A stretch of 64,000 nucleotides of DNA from JBBSBL01 sp038251325 (GCA_038251325.1 JBBSBL010000007.1:1-64000); one strand, 5' to 3'; positions 17,216-25,465 are shown, numbered from the stretch's first letter. The notes: a model not told the origin generated them from the letters alone. Made by a program: numbers and translations.

Positions 17216-18469
17216 CTACAGGTAGTTCAGGGGGTTCGTCACCGCCCCGTTGATGCGGACCTCGAAGTGCAGGTGGGGGCCGAAGCAGAGCCCGGTGCAG
17301 CCGGAGAGGCCGATGACCTGGCCCTGGGAGACGTGCTGGCCGACGCTGACTCCGATCGAGGACTGGTGCGCGTAGCAGGTGGACAACGCGCCACCGTGGG
17401 AGATGCACGTGTAGTTGCCGTAGCCGCTGCTCTGGCCGGCGAGGATGACCGTCCCGCCCGCCGCGGCCCGGATCGGAGTGCCCGAGCCCACGCCGATGTC
17501 GATGCCGGGGTGGCAGGCCTCCCAGGCGCGGCGCTCGCAGAACGGCGAGGTGATCGGCCCGTTGACCGGCCAGATCATGCTGCCGCTGCCGGGCTTCACC
17601 GGCCCGGCGGGAAGCGCTCCGCCGCCACCGCCGCCGCCGCCCTGCTTGGCCTGGATCTGGCTCTCGAGGTCCGAGACGTCGCTCTGGAGCGCGTCGATCC
17701 GGCCGCGCAGCGCGTGCTGGTCGGAGCGGACCGAGGCCAGCGCCCCGGCCTTGCGGTCGCGCACGTCGGCGAAGCTGGCCCGGCGCGACTCGAGCTGTTG
17801 GCGGACGCCGGCGACCTCGTTGCGGCGCTGGAGGATGACCGCCGCGACCCGCTGCTGGCGCGCCTCGAGCGCGCCGAGGTTCCGAGCGGCGACGGTGGCG
17901 GCGGCCTTCGCGTCGCGCACCGCGAGGATGATCTCCCGGTCCTGGTGGCCGACGCGGGAGAGGAAGTCGCCGGACTCGATCAGGTCGGCGAACCCCTTGG
18001 TGTTGAGCACGACGGTGACGACGTCGGGCTGGTCGGACCGGTAGATCTCGACGAGCCGCCACGCGAGCACCCGGCGGGCGAACAGGAGCCGGGCCCGCAG
18101 CCGCGCCAGCCGGGCCTGGACGGCGCGCAGGCGGTCCTGGATCTGCGCGAGCTCGGCGCGCTTGGCGTCGAGATCGGCCTGGATGGCGTTCTCCCGGGAC
18201 TGCAGGCGGTCGATCCCGGACTGCAGGCCGCCGATCCGGCGGTCGTAGACGGCGACGGTCGAGCTCAGCACCTGCGCCCGGCCGGACTTGCGGTCGAGCT
18301 GGGTCTTCGCCCGGTCGATGCGGTTGCGCAGCGAGGAGATGTGCCCCTCGGTCGAGGCGCTGGAGCCCAGCGGCAGGACGGCCCAGAGGACCGCCGGCAC
18401 GGCGAGGGCGAGCAGGAGGATGCGGAGGCGGGACACGACGCGGCGCTCGACTGTAGGTCCGGGGCTCAT
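17216..18469 (-). CDS. Secreted M23-family peptidoglycan endopeptidase with coiled coil
   Basis: A 417-residue protein. A signal peptide or anchor is followed by long coiled-coil helices (about residues 45-130 and 190-270), a polyglycine linker and a C-terminal M23/LytM domain. The zinc ligands appear as HPGID and HLHFE. This is the EnvC/RipA-associated type of architecture; such proteins cleave or regulate cleavage of peptide cross-links during growth and division. The ATG at 18467-18469 is used; a GTG at 18434-18436 is an alternative that starts right at the signal peptide. The leader carries a c-di-AMP riboswitch (18573-18712), so expression is likely set by c-di-AMP. Confidence 0.88.
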   Translation of the reverse strand: MSPGPTVERRVVSRLRILLLALAVPAVLWAVLPLGSSASTEGHISSLRNRIDRAKTQLDRKSGRAQVLSSTVAVYDRRIGGLQSGIDRLQSRENAIQADLDAKRAELAQIQDRLRAVQARLARLRARLLFARRVLAWRLVEIYRSDQPDVVTVVLNTKGFADLIESGDFLSRVGHQDREIILAVRDAKAAATVAARNLGALEARQQRVAAVILQRRNEVAGVRQQLESRRASFADVRDRKAGALASVRSDQHALRGRIDALQSDVSDLESQIQAKQGGGGGGGGALPAGPVKPGSGSMIWPVNGPITSPFCERRAWEACHPGIDIGVGSGTPIRAAAGGTVILAGQSSGYGNYTCISHGGALSTCYAHQSSIGVSVGQHVSQGQVIGLSGCTGLCFGPHLHFEVRINGAVTNPLNYL

Positions 18470-18572
18470 GAGGTCAATGCGCGGTGGAGATCGTGCAGCG
18501 GGAAGGGCTCGGGACACGGCGGCGCGACGTGGCGGCGGCGTCCGGAAACGGTTCTGGTGGCGATCATCTGGT

Positions 18573-18712
18573 TCGCCTGCGGGGTTAGCTGACGGGCTCG
18601 CGCGTTGCGCTACGCCACCGGCGCCGGACACGGAGTGCGGCGGGTGGCGATTCGCCCCGGGACGACGTGTGGGTCCCCCGCTCCCCCGCTCGCTTGCAGG
18701 GGATTCGGCACG
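18573..18712 (-). promoter_or_regulatory. c-di-AMP riboswitch (ydaO-yuaA class) before the M23 peptidase gene
   Basis: Read on the minus strand, the leader has the conserved blocks of the actinobacterial ydaO/c-di-AMP riboswitch in order: GCCGAATCCCC, GGGGGACCCA, GGGGCGAATCGCC and GTCAGCTAACCCCG followed by the closing GCAGGCG. A very similar set occurs at 23150-23282. This class binds cyclic di-AMP and in Actinobacteria controls cell-wall hydrolases, generally turning expression off. About 100 bases lie between the element and the start codon. A possible -10 (TACGGT, 18716-18721) sits right upstream, but no good -35 is seen. No clear terminator hairpin with a T-run was found. Confidence 0.88.
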
Positions 18713-18759
18713 CCGACCGTACCAGGATCGGTGGTCCGCGGGCCGAACCGGAATCCGGT

Positions 18760-18777
18760 GTGCAACGGATCTTGCAC
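18760..18777. promoter_or_regulatory. Inverted repeat GTGCAA-N6-TTGCAC in a divergent promoter region
   Basis: A perfect 6-6-6 inverted repeat lies between the riboswitch leader of the M23 gene and the plus-strand coiled-coil gene that starts at 18878. Next to it is a near-perfect ACCGGAATCCGGT palindrome (18747-18759). Such repeats often bind dimeric regulators. No regulator can be named. Confidence 0.3.
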
Positions 18778-18877
18778 GCGGGAGGAGCGCGCTCGCCGGC
18801 GTCGATGCGCCCTCAGGGACGCCGCTAGGCTGCGCTCGAAGGACCCCGATCCGGGCCGGCGGCCCGATCGCCTCGTC

Positions 18878-19627
18878 ATGGACCCCGACCCCTCCTCCAC
18901 TCCGTTCGATCCGCTCGGGCCCGAGCTCGACGCCCGCCTGCGGGAGATCGTCCATGCCGCCGCGGAGGAGGCCGAGGCGGCGCGCCGGGACGTCGAGGGG
19001 CGCCGTCGCGCGGCCGTCGCGGAGACCGAGCGCTACGTGGAGTCCGCGCGCCGGCGCGTCGACGCGGACGCCGCGGAGCGCGGGCGGCGGCTCGAGCGCC
19101 TGGGCATCGAGATCGACACCCTCTCCCGCGCGCTCCAGCGGCCGCTTGACGAGCTCGCCCGCGCCGTGCGCGACGCCGCCGCGGAGCTGGGCGCCCCACC
19201 GGCGACGACGCCGGAGCCGCCGTGGAGCGAAGGCGCGCCGGCGCCCGCTCCGGCGGGGCCCCCGACCGAGGCTCCCACGCTCGAGCGTTCCCCGCCGCAG
19301 CCTGCGCCGGTCGCGGCACCCGAGCCATCGCCGACACCCGAAGGCGGCGGCGACGGCGCGCCGCCCGAGCCCACACCGGAGCCGCCGGCCCCCCCGGCCC
19401 CGCCTGCCACCCCCCCGGCCCCGCCAACCGCGACCCCGGCGCCCACCGCCGGGCCCGGCGCCGCGCGCCTGCTCGCGATCGAGATGGCGGTCGACGGCGC
19501 GACGCGCGCCGAGGTGGCCGACCGTCTGCGCGAGCGCTTCGGCCTCGAGACCCCGGCCGAGCTGCTCGACGGAGTCTTCGGCGCCGACACCGAGGGGTCG
19601 AGCCGCCTGCGCTGGGGCAGCCCGTAG
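18878..19627 (+). CDS. Coiled-coil, proline-rich hypothetical protein
   Basis: A 249-residue protein of unknown function. Residues about 10-105 form a charged, alanine-rich coiled coil (EEAEAARRDVEGRRRAAVAE and similar) reminiscent of DivIVA or ATP-synthase b-like helices. A long low-complexity linker of Pro/Ala/Thr (about 110-195) follows, and the last 50 residues form a compact helical unit with VDGATRAEVADRLRERFGLE. The ATG at 18878 is chosen; the frame is open further upstream, but that part is not protein-like. No signal peptide or membrane segment. Neighbours (M23 peptidase, HtpX) suggest an envelope role only by location. Confidence 0.6.
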   Translation: MDPDPSSTPFDPLGPELDARLREIVHAAAEEAEAARRDVEGRRRAAVAETERYVESARRRVDADAAERGRRLERLGIEIDTLSRALQRPLDELARAVRDAAAELGAPPATTPEPPWSEGAPAPAPAGPPTEAPTLERSPPQPAPVAAPEPSPTPEGGGDGAPPEPTPEPPAPPAPPATPPAPPTATPAPTAGPGAARLLAIEMAVDGATRAEVADRLRERFGLETPAELLDGVFGADTEGSSRLRWGSP

Positions 19628-19718
19628 GCGTCCCGCCGCGGCTTAAGGCGCCGGCAATCCGGTCTCCTACCATGTGAGGGGCACTTCCCGCCCTCCGAGA
19701 GAAAGCGCCCTTCCCGAG

Positions 19719-20615
19719 ATGGCCCGACCGACCTCCTTCGGCCGTGACCGTGGGCTCCAGGCCCGCATGGCCCTCACGATGTTCCTGCTCGGCCTCGTCT
19801 ACGTGGCCCTCATCGGCGCGCTCTTCGCGGCCGGGGCCGGCGCGGTCACGATCGCCCTGGTCGCGGGCGGCCTGCTGCTGCTCCAGCTCTTCACCTCGGA
19901 CAAGATCGCGCTGGCGGCGATGGGCGCCCACGAGGTCACCCCGGCCCAGGCCCCCGAGCTCCACGCGATGGTCGACCGCCTCTGCGTCGCCGCCGACCTG
20001 CCCAAGCCGCACGTCGCCGTGGCCGAGACGCCGATGCCCAACGCCTTCGCCCTCGGGCGCTCGCCGAAGTCGGCCACGGTGTGCGCCACAACCGGGATCA
20101 TGGACCTGCTCGAGCCGGCCGAGCTCGAAGGCGTGCTCGCCCACGAGCTCACCCACGTGCAGAACCGCGACGTGCTCGTGATGACGATCGCCAGCTTCTT
20201 CGCCACCGTCGCCGGCTACATCGTGCAGTTCGGGTTCTTCTTCGGCGGCGGAGACGGCGACGAGGACGGCGCGCCGTTCATCGTCGTGATCGCCGTCGCC
20301 TTCGGCGTCTACGCGATCTCCTTCGTCCTGCTCCAGGCGCTCTCCCGCTACCGGGAGTTCTCCGCCGACCGCGGGGCCGCCGTGATCACCGGGCGACCGA
20401 GCGCGCTGGCCTCGGCGTTGATCAAGATCAGCGGGACGATGGAGCGCGTCCCGCGCGAGGACCTCCGCTCGGCCGGCGCGATGAACGCGTTCTTCATCAT
20501 GCCCGCGGTCTCCAAGCGGTCCATCGTGGCCCTGTTCTCGACCCACCCGCCGCTCGAGAAGCGCCTCGCCGCCCTGGAGCGGCTCGAGACCCAGCTCCAG
20601 GGCCTGCCCGCGTAG
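19719..20615 (+). CDS. htpX: HtpX-like M48 membrane metalloprotease
   Basis: A 298-residue zinc protease of the inner membrane that degrades misfolded membrane proteins. The zinc motif is His142-Glu143-Leu-Thr-His146 (HELTH) and the third ligand is Glu213 in EFSADR. Four hydrophobic segments are seen: two near the N-terminus (about residues 15-50) and two between the zinc motif and Glu213. The ATG at 19719 is used. pspAB follows 10 bases later, an arrangement linked to the Psp envelope-stress response in Actinobacteria. Confidence 0.9.
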   Translation: MARPTSFGRDRGLQARMALTMFLLGLVYVALIGALFAAGAGAVTIALVAGGLLLLQLFTSDKIALAAMGAHEVTPAQAPELHAMVDRLCVAADLPKPHVAVAETPMPNAFALGRSPKSATVCATTGIMDLLEPAELEGVLAHELTHVQNRDVLVMTIASFFATVAGYIVQFGFFFGGGDGDEDGAPFIVVIAVAFGVYAISFVLLQALSRYREFSADRGAAVITGRPSALASALIKISGTMERVPREDLRSAGAMNAFFIMPAVSKRSIVALFSTHPPLEKRLAALERLETQLQGLPA

Positions 20616-20625
20616 CCTCTCGAGC

Positions 20626-21198
20626 GTGGGGTTGCTCGACGTCGTCTTCGGCAGGCGCAAGCTCAAGGGGCCGGCGCCCGACCGCCTGTTCGCGGCGGCC
20701 ACGGCGTACGTGACGCTGGAGACCGGACTGGGGATCACGACCCGCGGCGTGGCGGGGATCGTCTTCCAGCCGCTGGCCACGGCCGACTTCACCGCGATCG
20801 CAGCGGAGATGGAGGAGGTCGTGCGCGGGACGGGCGGCGACCAGGGCACCGAGGTCGAGACCCGCGACGACGAGTACGGCTACCGCTGGATGGTGCTGCG
20901 CGACCCGGACTTCGACGACCTCGTGGTCGGGGTCAACGGCGTCAGCGACGCCCTGCAGAGCGGTGGCTACGGCGAGCGGGTCCTGTGCGCGGTGTTCGCC
21001 TTCCAGGAGTCCGGCGGGCGACCCGTCTACCTGATCTACAACTACAAGCGCGGCGCGTTCTACCCGTTCGTGCCGGCGCCGGGGGACCAGCAGCGCGACG
21101 TCGAGGCCGAGCTGCGACTGAAGGCGCAGCTCGGCACCGAGTTGCCGATCGAGGCGGAGGTCGAGCGCTGGTTCCCCCTCTGGGGCATCCCGATCTGA
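20626..21198 (+). CDS. pspAB: PspA-associated protein PspAB
   Basis: A 190-residue soluble protein starting MGLLDVVFGRRKLKGPAPDR and containing FQPLATADF, DEYGYRWMVL and the C-terminal RWFPLWGIPI, all characteristic of the PspAB family found with PspA/HtpX systems. Its biochemical role is unknown; it is considered part of the Psp network that senses membrane damage. The GTG at 20626 lies 10 bases after htpX, so the two form an operon. The rest of the module (pspA, pspAA) lies 200 bases away on the opposite strand, convergent with this pair. Confidence 0.85.
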   Translation: MGLLDVVFGRRKLKGPAPDRLFAAATAYVTLETGLGITTRGVAGIVFQPLATADFTAIAAEMEEVVRGTGGDQGTEVETRDDEYGYRWMVLRDPDFDDLVVGVNGVSDALQSGGYGERVLCAVFAFQESGGRPVYLIYNYKRGAFYPFVPAPGDQQRDVEAELRLKAQLGTELPIEAEVERWFPLWGIPI

Positions 21199-21394
21199 CC
21201 CGTCCCCTGGACGGCTAGGATCCCGCCGCTTGCGCCGACCTCCCCGGTCCTGCTGATCCTGGTCGCCGCCGGTCCGCTCCGAACGTCGACGTCGTCGTGA
21301 TCCAGCTCGACCGCCGCGGGCAGGAGGACGACGCGGCGAAGGGGATGATCAACGTTCGATCCATCCGCGCGGACGCCCGGGACCCCACCGGCCC

Positions 21395-21673
21395 CTAGTC
21401 CGGGATCAGCCCGTCGCCCGAGAAGTCCGCGTGGGCCTCGTCGAGCGTCGTGTCCGGCGGCGGGATGATCACGTCGGAGGAGAGGAGCTCCTCGTCGCCC
21501 AGCCGCTCGCCCTCGGCCACGACGAGGGCGTGCATCCGGGCGAGCAGGTCGGCGAACCGGCCCTCGTCGCCGGCCTCGACCGCGGCGACGGCCTCGTTGT
21601 CGAGCTCGTTGAGCCGGGCGCGGACGTCGTCGTCGAGGCGGTACTGCCCGGACGTCGCGAGCCGCGCGATCAC
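21395..21673 (-). CDS. pspAA: PspA-associated protein PspAA
   Basis: A 92-residue protein beginning MIARLATSGQYRLDDDVRAR with a C-terminal end rich in acidic residues (FSGDGLIPD). It matches the PspAA family, small proteins encoded next to PspA in Actinobacteria and Archaea. The GTG at 21671-21673 overlaps the pspA stop as GTGA, so translation is probably coupled and the two proteins likely work together. Confidence 0.87.
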   Translation of the reverse strand: MIARLATSGQYRLDDDVRARLNELDNEAVAAVEAGDEGRFADLLARMHALVVAEGERLGDEELLSSDVIIPPPDTTLDEAHADFSGDGLIPD

Positions 21674-22446
21674 GCGCCCTTCTCCCCGGCGGGGGGCGGG
21701 CCGTCTCCGGCGCCGAGCTCCGGCGCCGGAGCCGCGCCGCCGCCCAGCTCCGCCTTCATCTTCGCCAGGTCGTCGTCGACCTGGGTGGCGGAGGTGAGCT
21801 CGCCGAGCTGACGGTCGAGGTCGTCCTTGCCCTCGCCGAGCTGCGTGAGGTCCTCGAAGGTCCCGGCCGCCTCGAGCTCCTGCACGGCGTCGGCGCGGGC
21901 CTTCATGTTCTCGGTCTTGTCGACCGCCCGCTGCATCGCGAGCCCGACGTCGGCCATCTCCTCGCCCACGCCGGTCGCCGCCTCCGAGATCCGGACCTGC
22001 GCCTCCGCGGCGGAGTACTGGGCCTTGATGACCTCCTTCTTGCTGCGGAAGGCCTCGATCTTCGTGCGCAGCTTCTGCTCGGACTCGGCGAGCTGCTGCT
22101 GCTGGGCCTCGAGGTCGGTGACCTGGGTGTCGAGCGACTGGAGCTCGGTCTGCGCGAGCTGCTTGCGCTCGAGCGCCATCCGCGCCAGGTCCTCCCGGTT
22201 CTGGGCCAGCGCCTGCCGCGCCTGGGTGTCGAGCTTCACCACCTGCTGCTCGAGCTTCTGCGACTGGAGCTGCAGCCGCTTCTTGGACGTGGCGACGTCG
22301 GCGAGCCCCTTCTTCACGTTCTGGAGGAGCTCGATCTGCTTCTGGTAGCTGTACTCCAGCGTCTCGGCGGGATCCTCGGCTCGGTCGAGCAGCTTCGAGA
22401 TCTTCGCCTTGATGACGGTGGACATGCGCCCGGAGACGCCCGGCAT
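21670..22446 (-). CDS. pspA: PspA/IM30-family phage shock protein
   Basis: A 258-residue, almost wholly coiled-coil protein of the PspA/IM30 (ESCRT-III-like) family, which assembles on damaged membranes. Family marks: KISKLLDRAEDPAETLEYSY near the start, then long heptad-type helices with many Gln/Lys/Glu, and an Ala/Pro-rich tail after about residue 230. The ATG at 22444-22446 is supported by a GAGGAGG ribosome site five bases upstream; an internal ATG (22423-22425) is less well placed. It is followed by pspAA in the same transcript. Confidence 0.92.
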   Translation of the reverse strand: MPGVSGRMSTVIKAKISKLLDRAEDPAETLEYSYQKQIELLQNVKKGLADVATSKKRLQLQSQKLEQQVVKLDTQARQALAQNREDLARMALERKQLAQTELQSLDTQVTDLEAQQQQLAESEQKLRTKIEAFRSKKEVIKAQYSAAEAQVRISEAATGVGEEMADVGLAMQRAVDKTENMKARADAVQELEAAGTFEDLTQLGEGKDDLDRQLGELTSATQVDDDLAKMKAELGGGAAPAPELGAGDGPPPAGEKGA

Positions 22447-22530
22447 CGCTTCCTCCTCGGCGGTGAAAGTCGGGTCGCGACCTAGCGTAGCCGACGCGCC
22501 CCGCGGGGCCGGGACCGTGGACTGCGGTTC

Positions 22531-23133
22531 TTACAGGCCGTCGGGATGCCGCACGGCGTAGCCGCTGCCCGAATGCATCGCCCGCTGCCAGCGCGAGCCG
22601 GCCCCGCTGGCGCCGCTCGTGTCGAAGCGGATCCCGGCGACGACCATGTAGACGTGCCCGCCGTTCGCGTAGAGCGTGATCCAGTCGCCGGCGCCACGGA
22701 CACCCCAGCGCGCGAAGTCACCCGAGGTCATCGAGGCGTGGAGCAGCCGGGCCCCGTGCAGCGCGTAGGACACCGAGCCGGAGCAGTCGTACCCGCGAGC
22801 GCGCCAGGTCGCATGCCCGCCGCCCCACACGTACGGAGTGCTGCGGATGCGGTTGCCGGCCCAGATGACCTTCCGGACCTCCAGCGGCGCGTCGGCGGGC
22901 GCGTAGGCCACGCCTCTGCGGATCCTCGCGATGCTGCCCGTGACCGTCGGCCGCGCCGGCGTGCTCTGCGGCCCCTTGGGGCGCACGCCGAAGGCCGCGC
23001 CCCCGGCCGTGCCGCCCGACTGGACCGGCGCCCGGCCGGGAACGGCGCCGCCCGGCGTGTCGGCCAGCGCGCTCGGCGCGCAGGCCAGCAGGCCCAGGCA
23101 GGCCGTGAAGATGGTGTGGCGAAGCGTCCGCAA
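22531..23133 (-). CDS. Secreted NlpC/P60-like peptidoglycan hydrolase
   Basis: A 200-residue secreted protein. A signal peptide (about residues 1-24, ending SALADT) is followed by a Gly/Pro-rich linker and a C-terminal papain-like domain: YVWGGGHATW, YDCSGSVSYAL (catalytic Cys) and NGGHVYMVV (catalytic His). This matches NlpC/P60 endopeptidases, which cut stem peptides in the wall, though the domain is short and diverged. The most upstream start is TTG at 23131-23133, with no good ribosome site in front. A c-di-AMP riboswitch precedes it (23150-23282), as for the M23 gene. Confidence 0.8.
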   Translation of the reverse strand: MRTLRHTIFTACLGLLACAPSALADTPGGAVPGRAPVQSGGTAGGAAFGVRPKGPQSTPARPTVTGSIARIRRGVAYAPADAPLEVRKVIWAGNRIRSTPYVWGGGHATWRARGYDCSGSVSYALHGARLLHASMTSGDFARWGVRGAGDWITLYANGGHVYMVVAGIRFDTSGASGAGSRWQRAMHSGSGYAVRHPDGL

Positions 23134-23149
23134 GCCCAGAGTCTCGTTC

Positions 23150-23282
23150 GTCGGCCTCCGGGGTTAGCTGACGGGCTGGCGCTAAACGAGCTTGCGCTTC
23201 TCGCGGATCCACCGCGTGATTCGCCCCAACATCCGGGTCCCCCGGTCCCCGGGGTCGAGCCCCGGGGATTCGGCAGGCGGAA
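23150..23282 (-). promoter_or_regulatory. c-di-AMP riboswitch (ydaO-yuaA class) before the NlpC/P60-like gene
   Basis: On the minus strand the same ordered blocks as at 18573-18712 are seen: GCCGAATCCCC, GGGGGACCC, GGGGCGAATCACG and GTCAGCTAACCCCGGAGGC, the last pairing back to the 5' end (GCCTGCC). The peripheral stems differ in sequence, as expected for a folded RNA. The element ends only about 17 bases before the proposed TTG start, so control of translation initiation is plausible. A weak -10 (TAGCTT, 23282-23287) is just upstream. NlpC/P60 genes are the best-known actinobacterial targets of this class. Confidence 0.9.
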
Positions 23283-23348
23283 AGCTAGCAGAGCGTTCGA
23301 CGGAAGCCTCCAGGCTCCTGCGCCGCCCCGACCGCTCGGTGGCAGCAT

Positions 23349-24239
23349 GTGGCCATCGCAGTCCGGACGCTCCATCCCCGAGGCGCCTTCTCCCTCCCCG
23401 CCACGGCCGGCTTCCTGCGGGCCTTCACCCCGGCGGGCCGGGCCACGAGCGGCGAGGGCGGCGAGCTCCGGCTCGCCGTGGTCCCGGACGGGGAGTCCCG
23501 GGTGGGCGCCGCCGCGATCGCCCAGCGCCGGGGGGACGGCGGCGTCGTCCTCACGATCTGCGGCGCCGCGCCGCCCGACGCCGTCGCCGCGCAGCTGAGC
23601 CGCCTCCTGGGCCTCGATCTCGACGCCGACGGATTCGCGGAGCTCGGCCGCCGCGACCCCGTGGTCGGTGGCCTGCAGGCCCGCCTGGCCGGGCTGCGAC
23701 CGGCCGGCTTCTGCTCGCCCTGGGAGGCCGCGGTGTGGTTCGTGCTGACCCAGCGGGCGTCGATGCGCCAAGCCGCCGCGGTGAAGGCCCGAATGACGGA
23801 ATGCCTGGGCGAGACGGTCGAGGTCGCCGGCGCCGCCCTCGCCGCCTTCCCGGGGCCCGACCGCCTGGTCGAGCTCGACGCCTTCCCCGGCGTGCCGGCC
23901 CGCAAGGTCGGCTGGCTGCGGGGGATCGCGCGCGCCGCGCTCGATGGCCGCCTGGACGGCACCGGGCTGCGCGCGATGCCGGTCGCGGCGGCGCTCGCGT
24001 CGCTGCGCGAGCTGCCCGGGGTCGGAGCGTTCACCGCCGAGGGCATCCTCCTGCGCGGGGCGGGTGCGCCCGACGTCCTGCCGACGGCCGAGCCCCGCCT
24101 CCGCGACGCGGTCCGGCGCGCCTACGACCTCCCCGGCCCGCCGGACGACGTGGTGCTCGCGGAGCTGGCCGCGGGCTGGCGGCCGTTCCGCTCCTGGGTC
24201 GCCGTCATGCTCCGCGCCGACCTCGAGCGGGCCGGCTGA
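23349..24239 (+). CDS. AlkA-like HhH-GPD DNA glycosylase family protein
   Basis: A 296-residue protein like DNA-3-methyladenine glycosylase II. The N-terminal half resembles the AlkA N-domain; the HhH hairpin reads LRELPGVGAFTAEGILL and is followed by GAPDVLPTAEPRL. In AlkA-type enzymes a catalytic Asp lies in the last segment; here the aligned residue appears to be Glu248 (Asp242 is the earlier, structural one). Activity is therefore uncertain. The GTG at 23349 is used. The gene is divergent from the riboswitch-controlled hydrolase and followed by the CWB2 lipoprotein after 23 bases. Confidence 0.78.
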   Translation: MAIAVRTLHPRGAFSLPATAGFLRAFTPAGRATSGEGGELRLAVVPDGESRVGAAAIAQRRGDGGVVLTICGAAPPDAVAAQLSRLLGLDLDADGFAELGRRDPVVGGLQARLAGLRPAGFCSPWEAAVWFVLTQRASMRQAAAVKARMTECLGETVEVAGAALAAFPGPDRLVELDAFPGVPARKVGWLRGIARAALDGRLDGTGLRAMPVAAALASLRELPGVGAFTAEGILLRGAGAPDVLPTAEPRLRDAVRRAYDLPGPPDDVVLAELAAGWRPFRSWVAVMLRADLERAG

Positions 24240-24262
24240 GCCCGCCGCTACCCTCCGCGCCC

Positions 24263-25465
24263 GTGCGCCGCCGACTCTTCCCACCGCCCGCCGCGCTCGC
24301 CATCGCGGCCGCCGTGGGCCTCGCCGCCCTCCCGGCGACCGGCTGCGGCGGCGGGGATTCGCAGGGTCTGGGCGCCGGGCCGACGGTCGGGCGCGCCGGG
24401 TCCGGCGCCGCCGCGACGGCCGGGCTCGGCTTCCCGGCGCTCGCCACGAAGAACACGACCCGGATCGGCGGCACGGATCCGGTCGCCAACGCCGCCGCCG
24501 CGGCGCGAGCCGTGTACCCCGGCGGCGGGCAACGCCCACAGGCGGTGGTGCTCGCCCCCAGCGGCGACTGGCGGGCCGGGGTGGCGGCGGCGCCGCTCGT
24601 GGCGCGTCCGCTGCGGGCGCCCATCCTGCTGGCGGGCGCCGGGGGCCTGCCCGGCGCGAGCGCGGAGGCGCTGCTCGCGCTGCGACCGACCGGCGCGCCG
24701 GCGGCGGGGGGCGCGCAGCTGGTCCGGGTCGGGGATGTCGCGGACGCCCCGGAGCGGCTCAAGACCGTGCGGATCTCCGGGAGCGGACCGGCCGAGCTCG
24801 CGGCGGCCGTCGATCGCTTCCGCACCACCACGGCCGGCCGGCCGAGCGCGGCGGTCATGGTCGTCTCCCAGGACGCGCCGGCCTACGCGATGCCGGCCGC
24901 CGCGTGGGCAGCGAAGAGCGGGGACGCCATCCTCTACGTCACCCGCGACGCGGTCCCGGCGGCCACCGCGCGCGCCCTGCGCGCCCACGACCGGCCGCGG
25001 ATCTACGTCCTGGGCCCCTCGACCACGGTCTCCGATCGGGTGACCCGCGCCCTCGGGCGCCTGGGCCCGGTGCGCCGGGTCCCGGGGCGCGACCCGGTGA
25101 GCGCGGCGATCGCCTTCGCCCGCTTCTCCGACGGCGCGTTCGGTTGGCGCGTGGTCGACCCCGGGCACGGGCTCTCGTTCGCGAACGCCGACGCGCCGCT
25201 CGACGCGGTGGCCGCCGCCCCGCTCGCCGGGGCGGGCACCTACGGCCCCCTGCTGCTGCTCGACCGCCCCGCGCCGGTGCCGCGCGCCGTCCAGTCCTAC
25301 CTGCTCGACATCCAGCCGGGCTACACCGACGACCCGGTCCGCGGGGTCTACAATCACGGCTGGTTGATCGGCGACGAGCGGGCGATCTCGCTCGACTCCC
25401 AGTCGCTCATCGATCAGCTGCTCGAGATCGCCCCCGTGTCCGGCGGCAGCAGCCCCGCCCCATGA
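24263..25465 (+). CDS. Lipoprotein with cell-wall-binding (CWB2-like) repeats
   Basis: A 400-residue secreted protein. The signal peptide ends in a lipobox (LPATGC, Cys about 29). The mature part carries CWB2-type features: TTRIGGTDPVANAAAAARAVYP, then APILLAG, and a later LYVTRDAVPAATARAL-type unit with YVLGPSTTVSDRV. CWB2 repeats in other bacteria anchor proteins to wall polymers. The remainder is Ala/Gly/Pro-rich with no catalytic motif. The GTG at 24263 starts right at the signal peptide. The next small gene overlaps its stop by four bases. Confidence 0.75.
   Translation: MRRRLFPPPAALAIAAAVGLAALPATGCGGGDSQGLGAGPTVGRAGSGAAATAGLGFPALATKNTTRIGGTDPVANAAAAARAVYPGGGQRPQAVVLAPSGDWRAGVAAAPLVARPLRAPILLAGAGGLPGASAEALLALRPTGAPAAGGAQLVRVGDVADAPERLKTVRISGSGPAELAAAVDRFRTTTAGRPSAAVMVVSQDAPAYAMPAAAWAAKSGDAILYVTRDAVPAATARALRAHDRPRIYVLGPSTTVSDRVTRALGRLGPVRRVPGRDPVSAAIAFARFSDGAFGWRVVDPGHGLSFANADAPLDAVAAAPLAGAGTYGPLLLLDRPAPVPRAVQSYLLDIQPGYTDDPVRGVYNHGWLIGDERAISLDSQSLIDQLLEIAPVSGGSSPAP

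Noticed and set aside
21231..21399. Possible gene remnant (NVDVVVIQLDRRGQ) in the gap between pspAB and pspAA
   Set aside because: Only about 33 codons from a GTG, no ribosome site and no family match; kept as intergenic.
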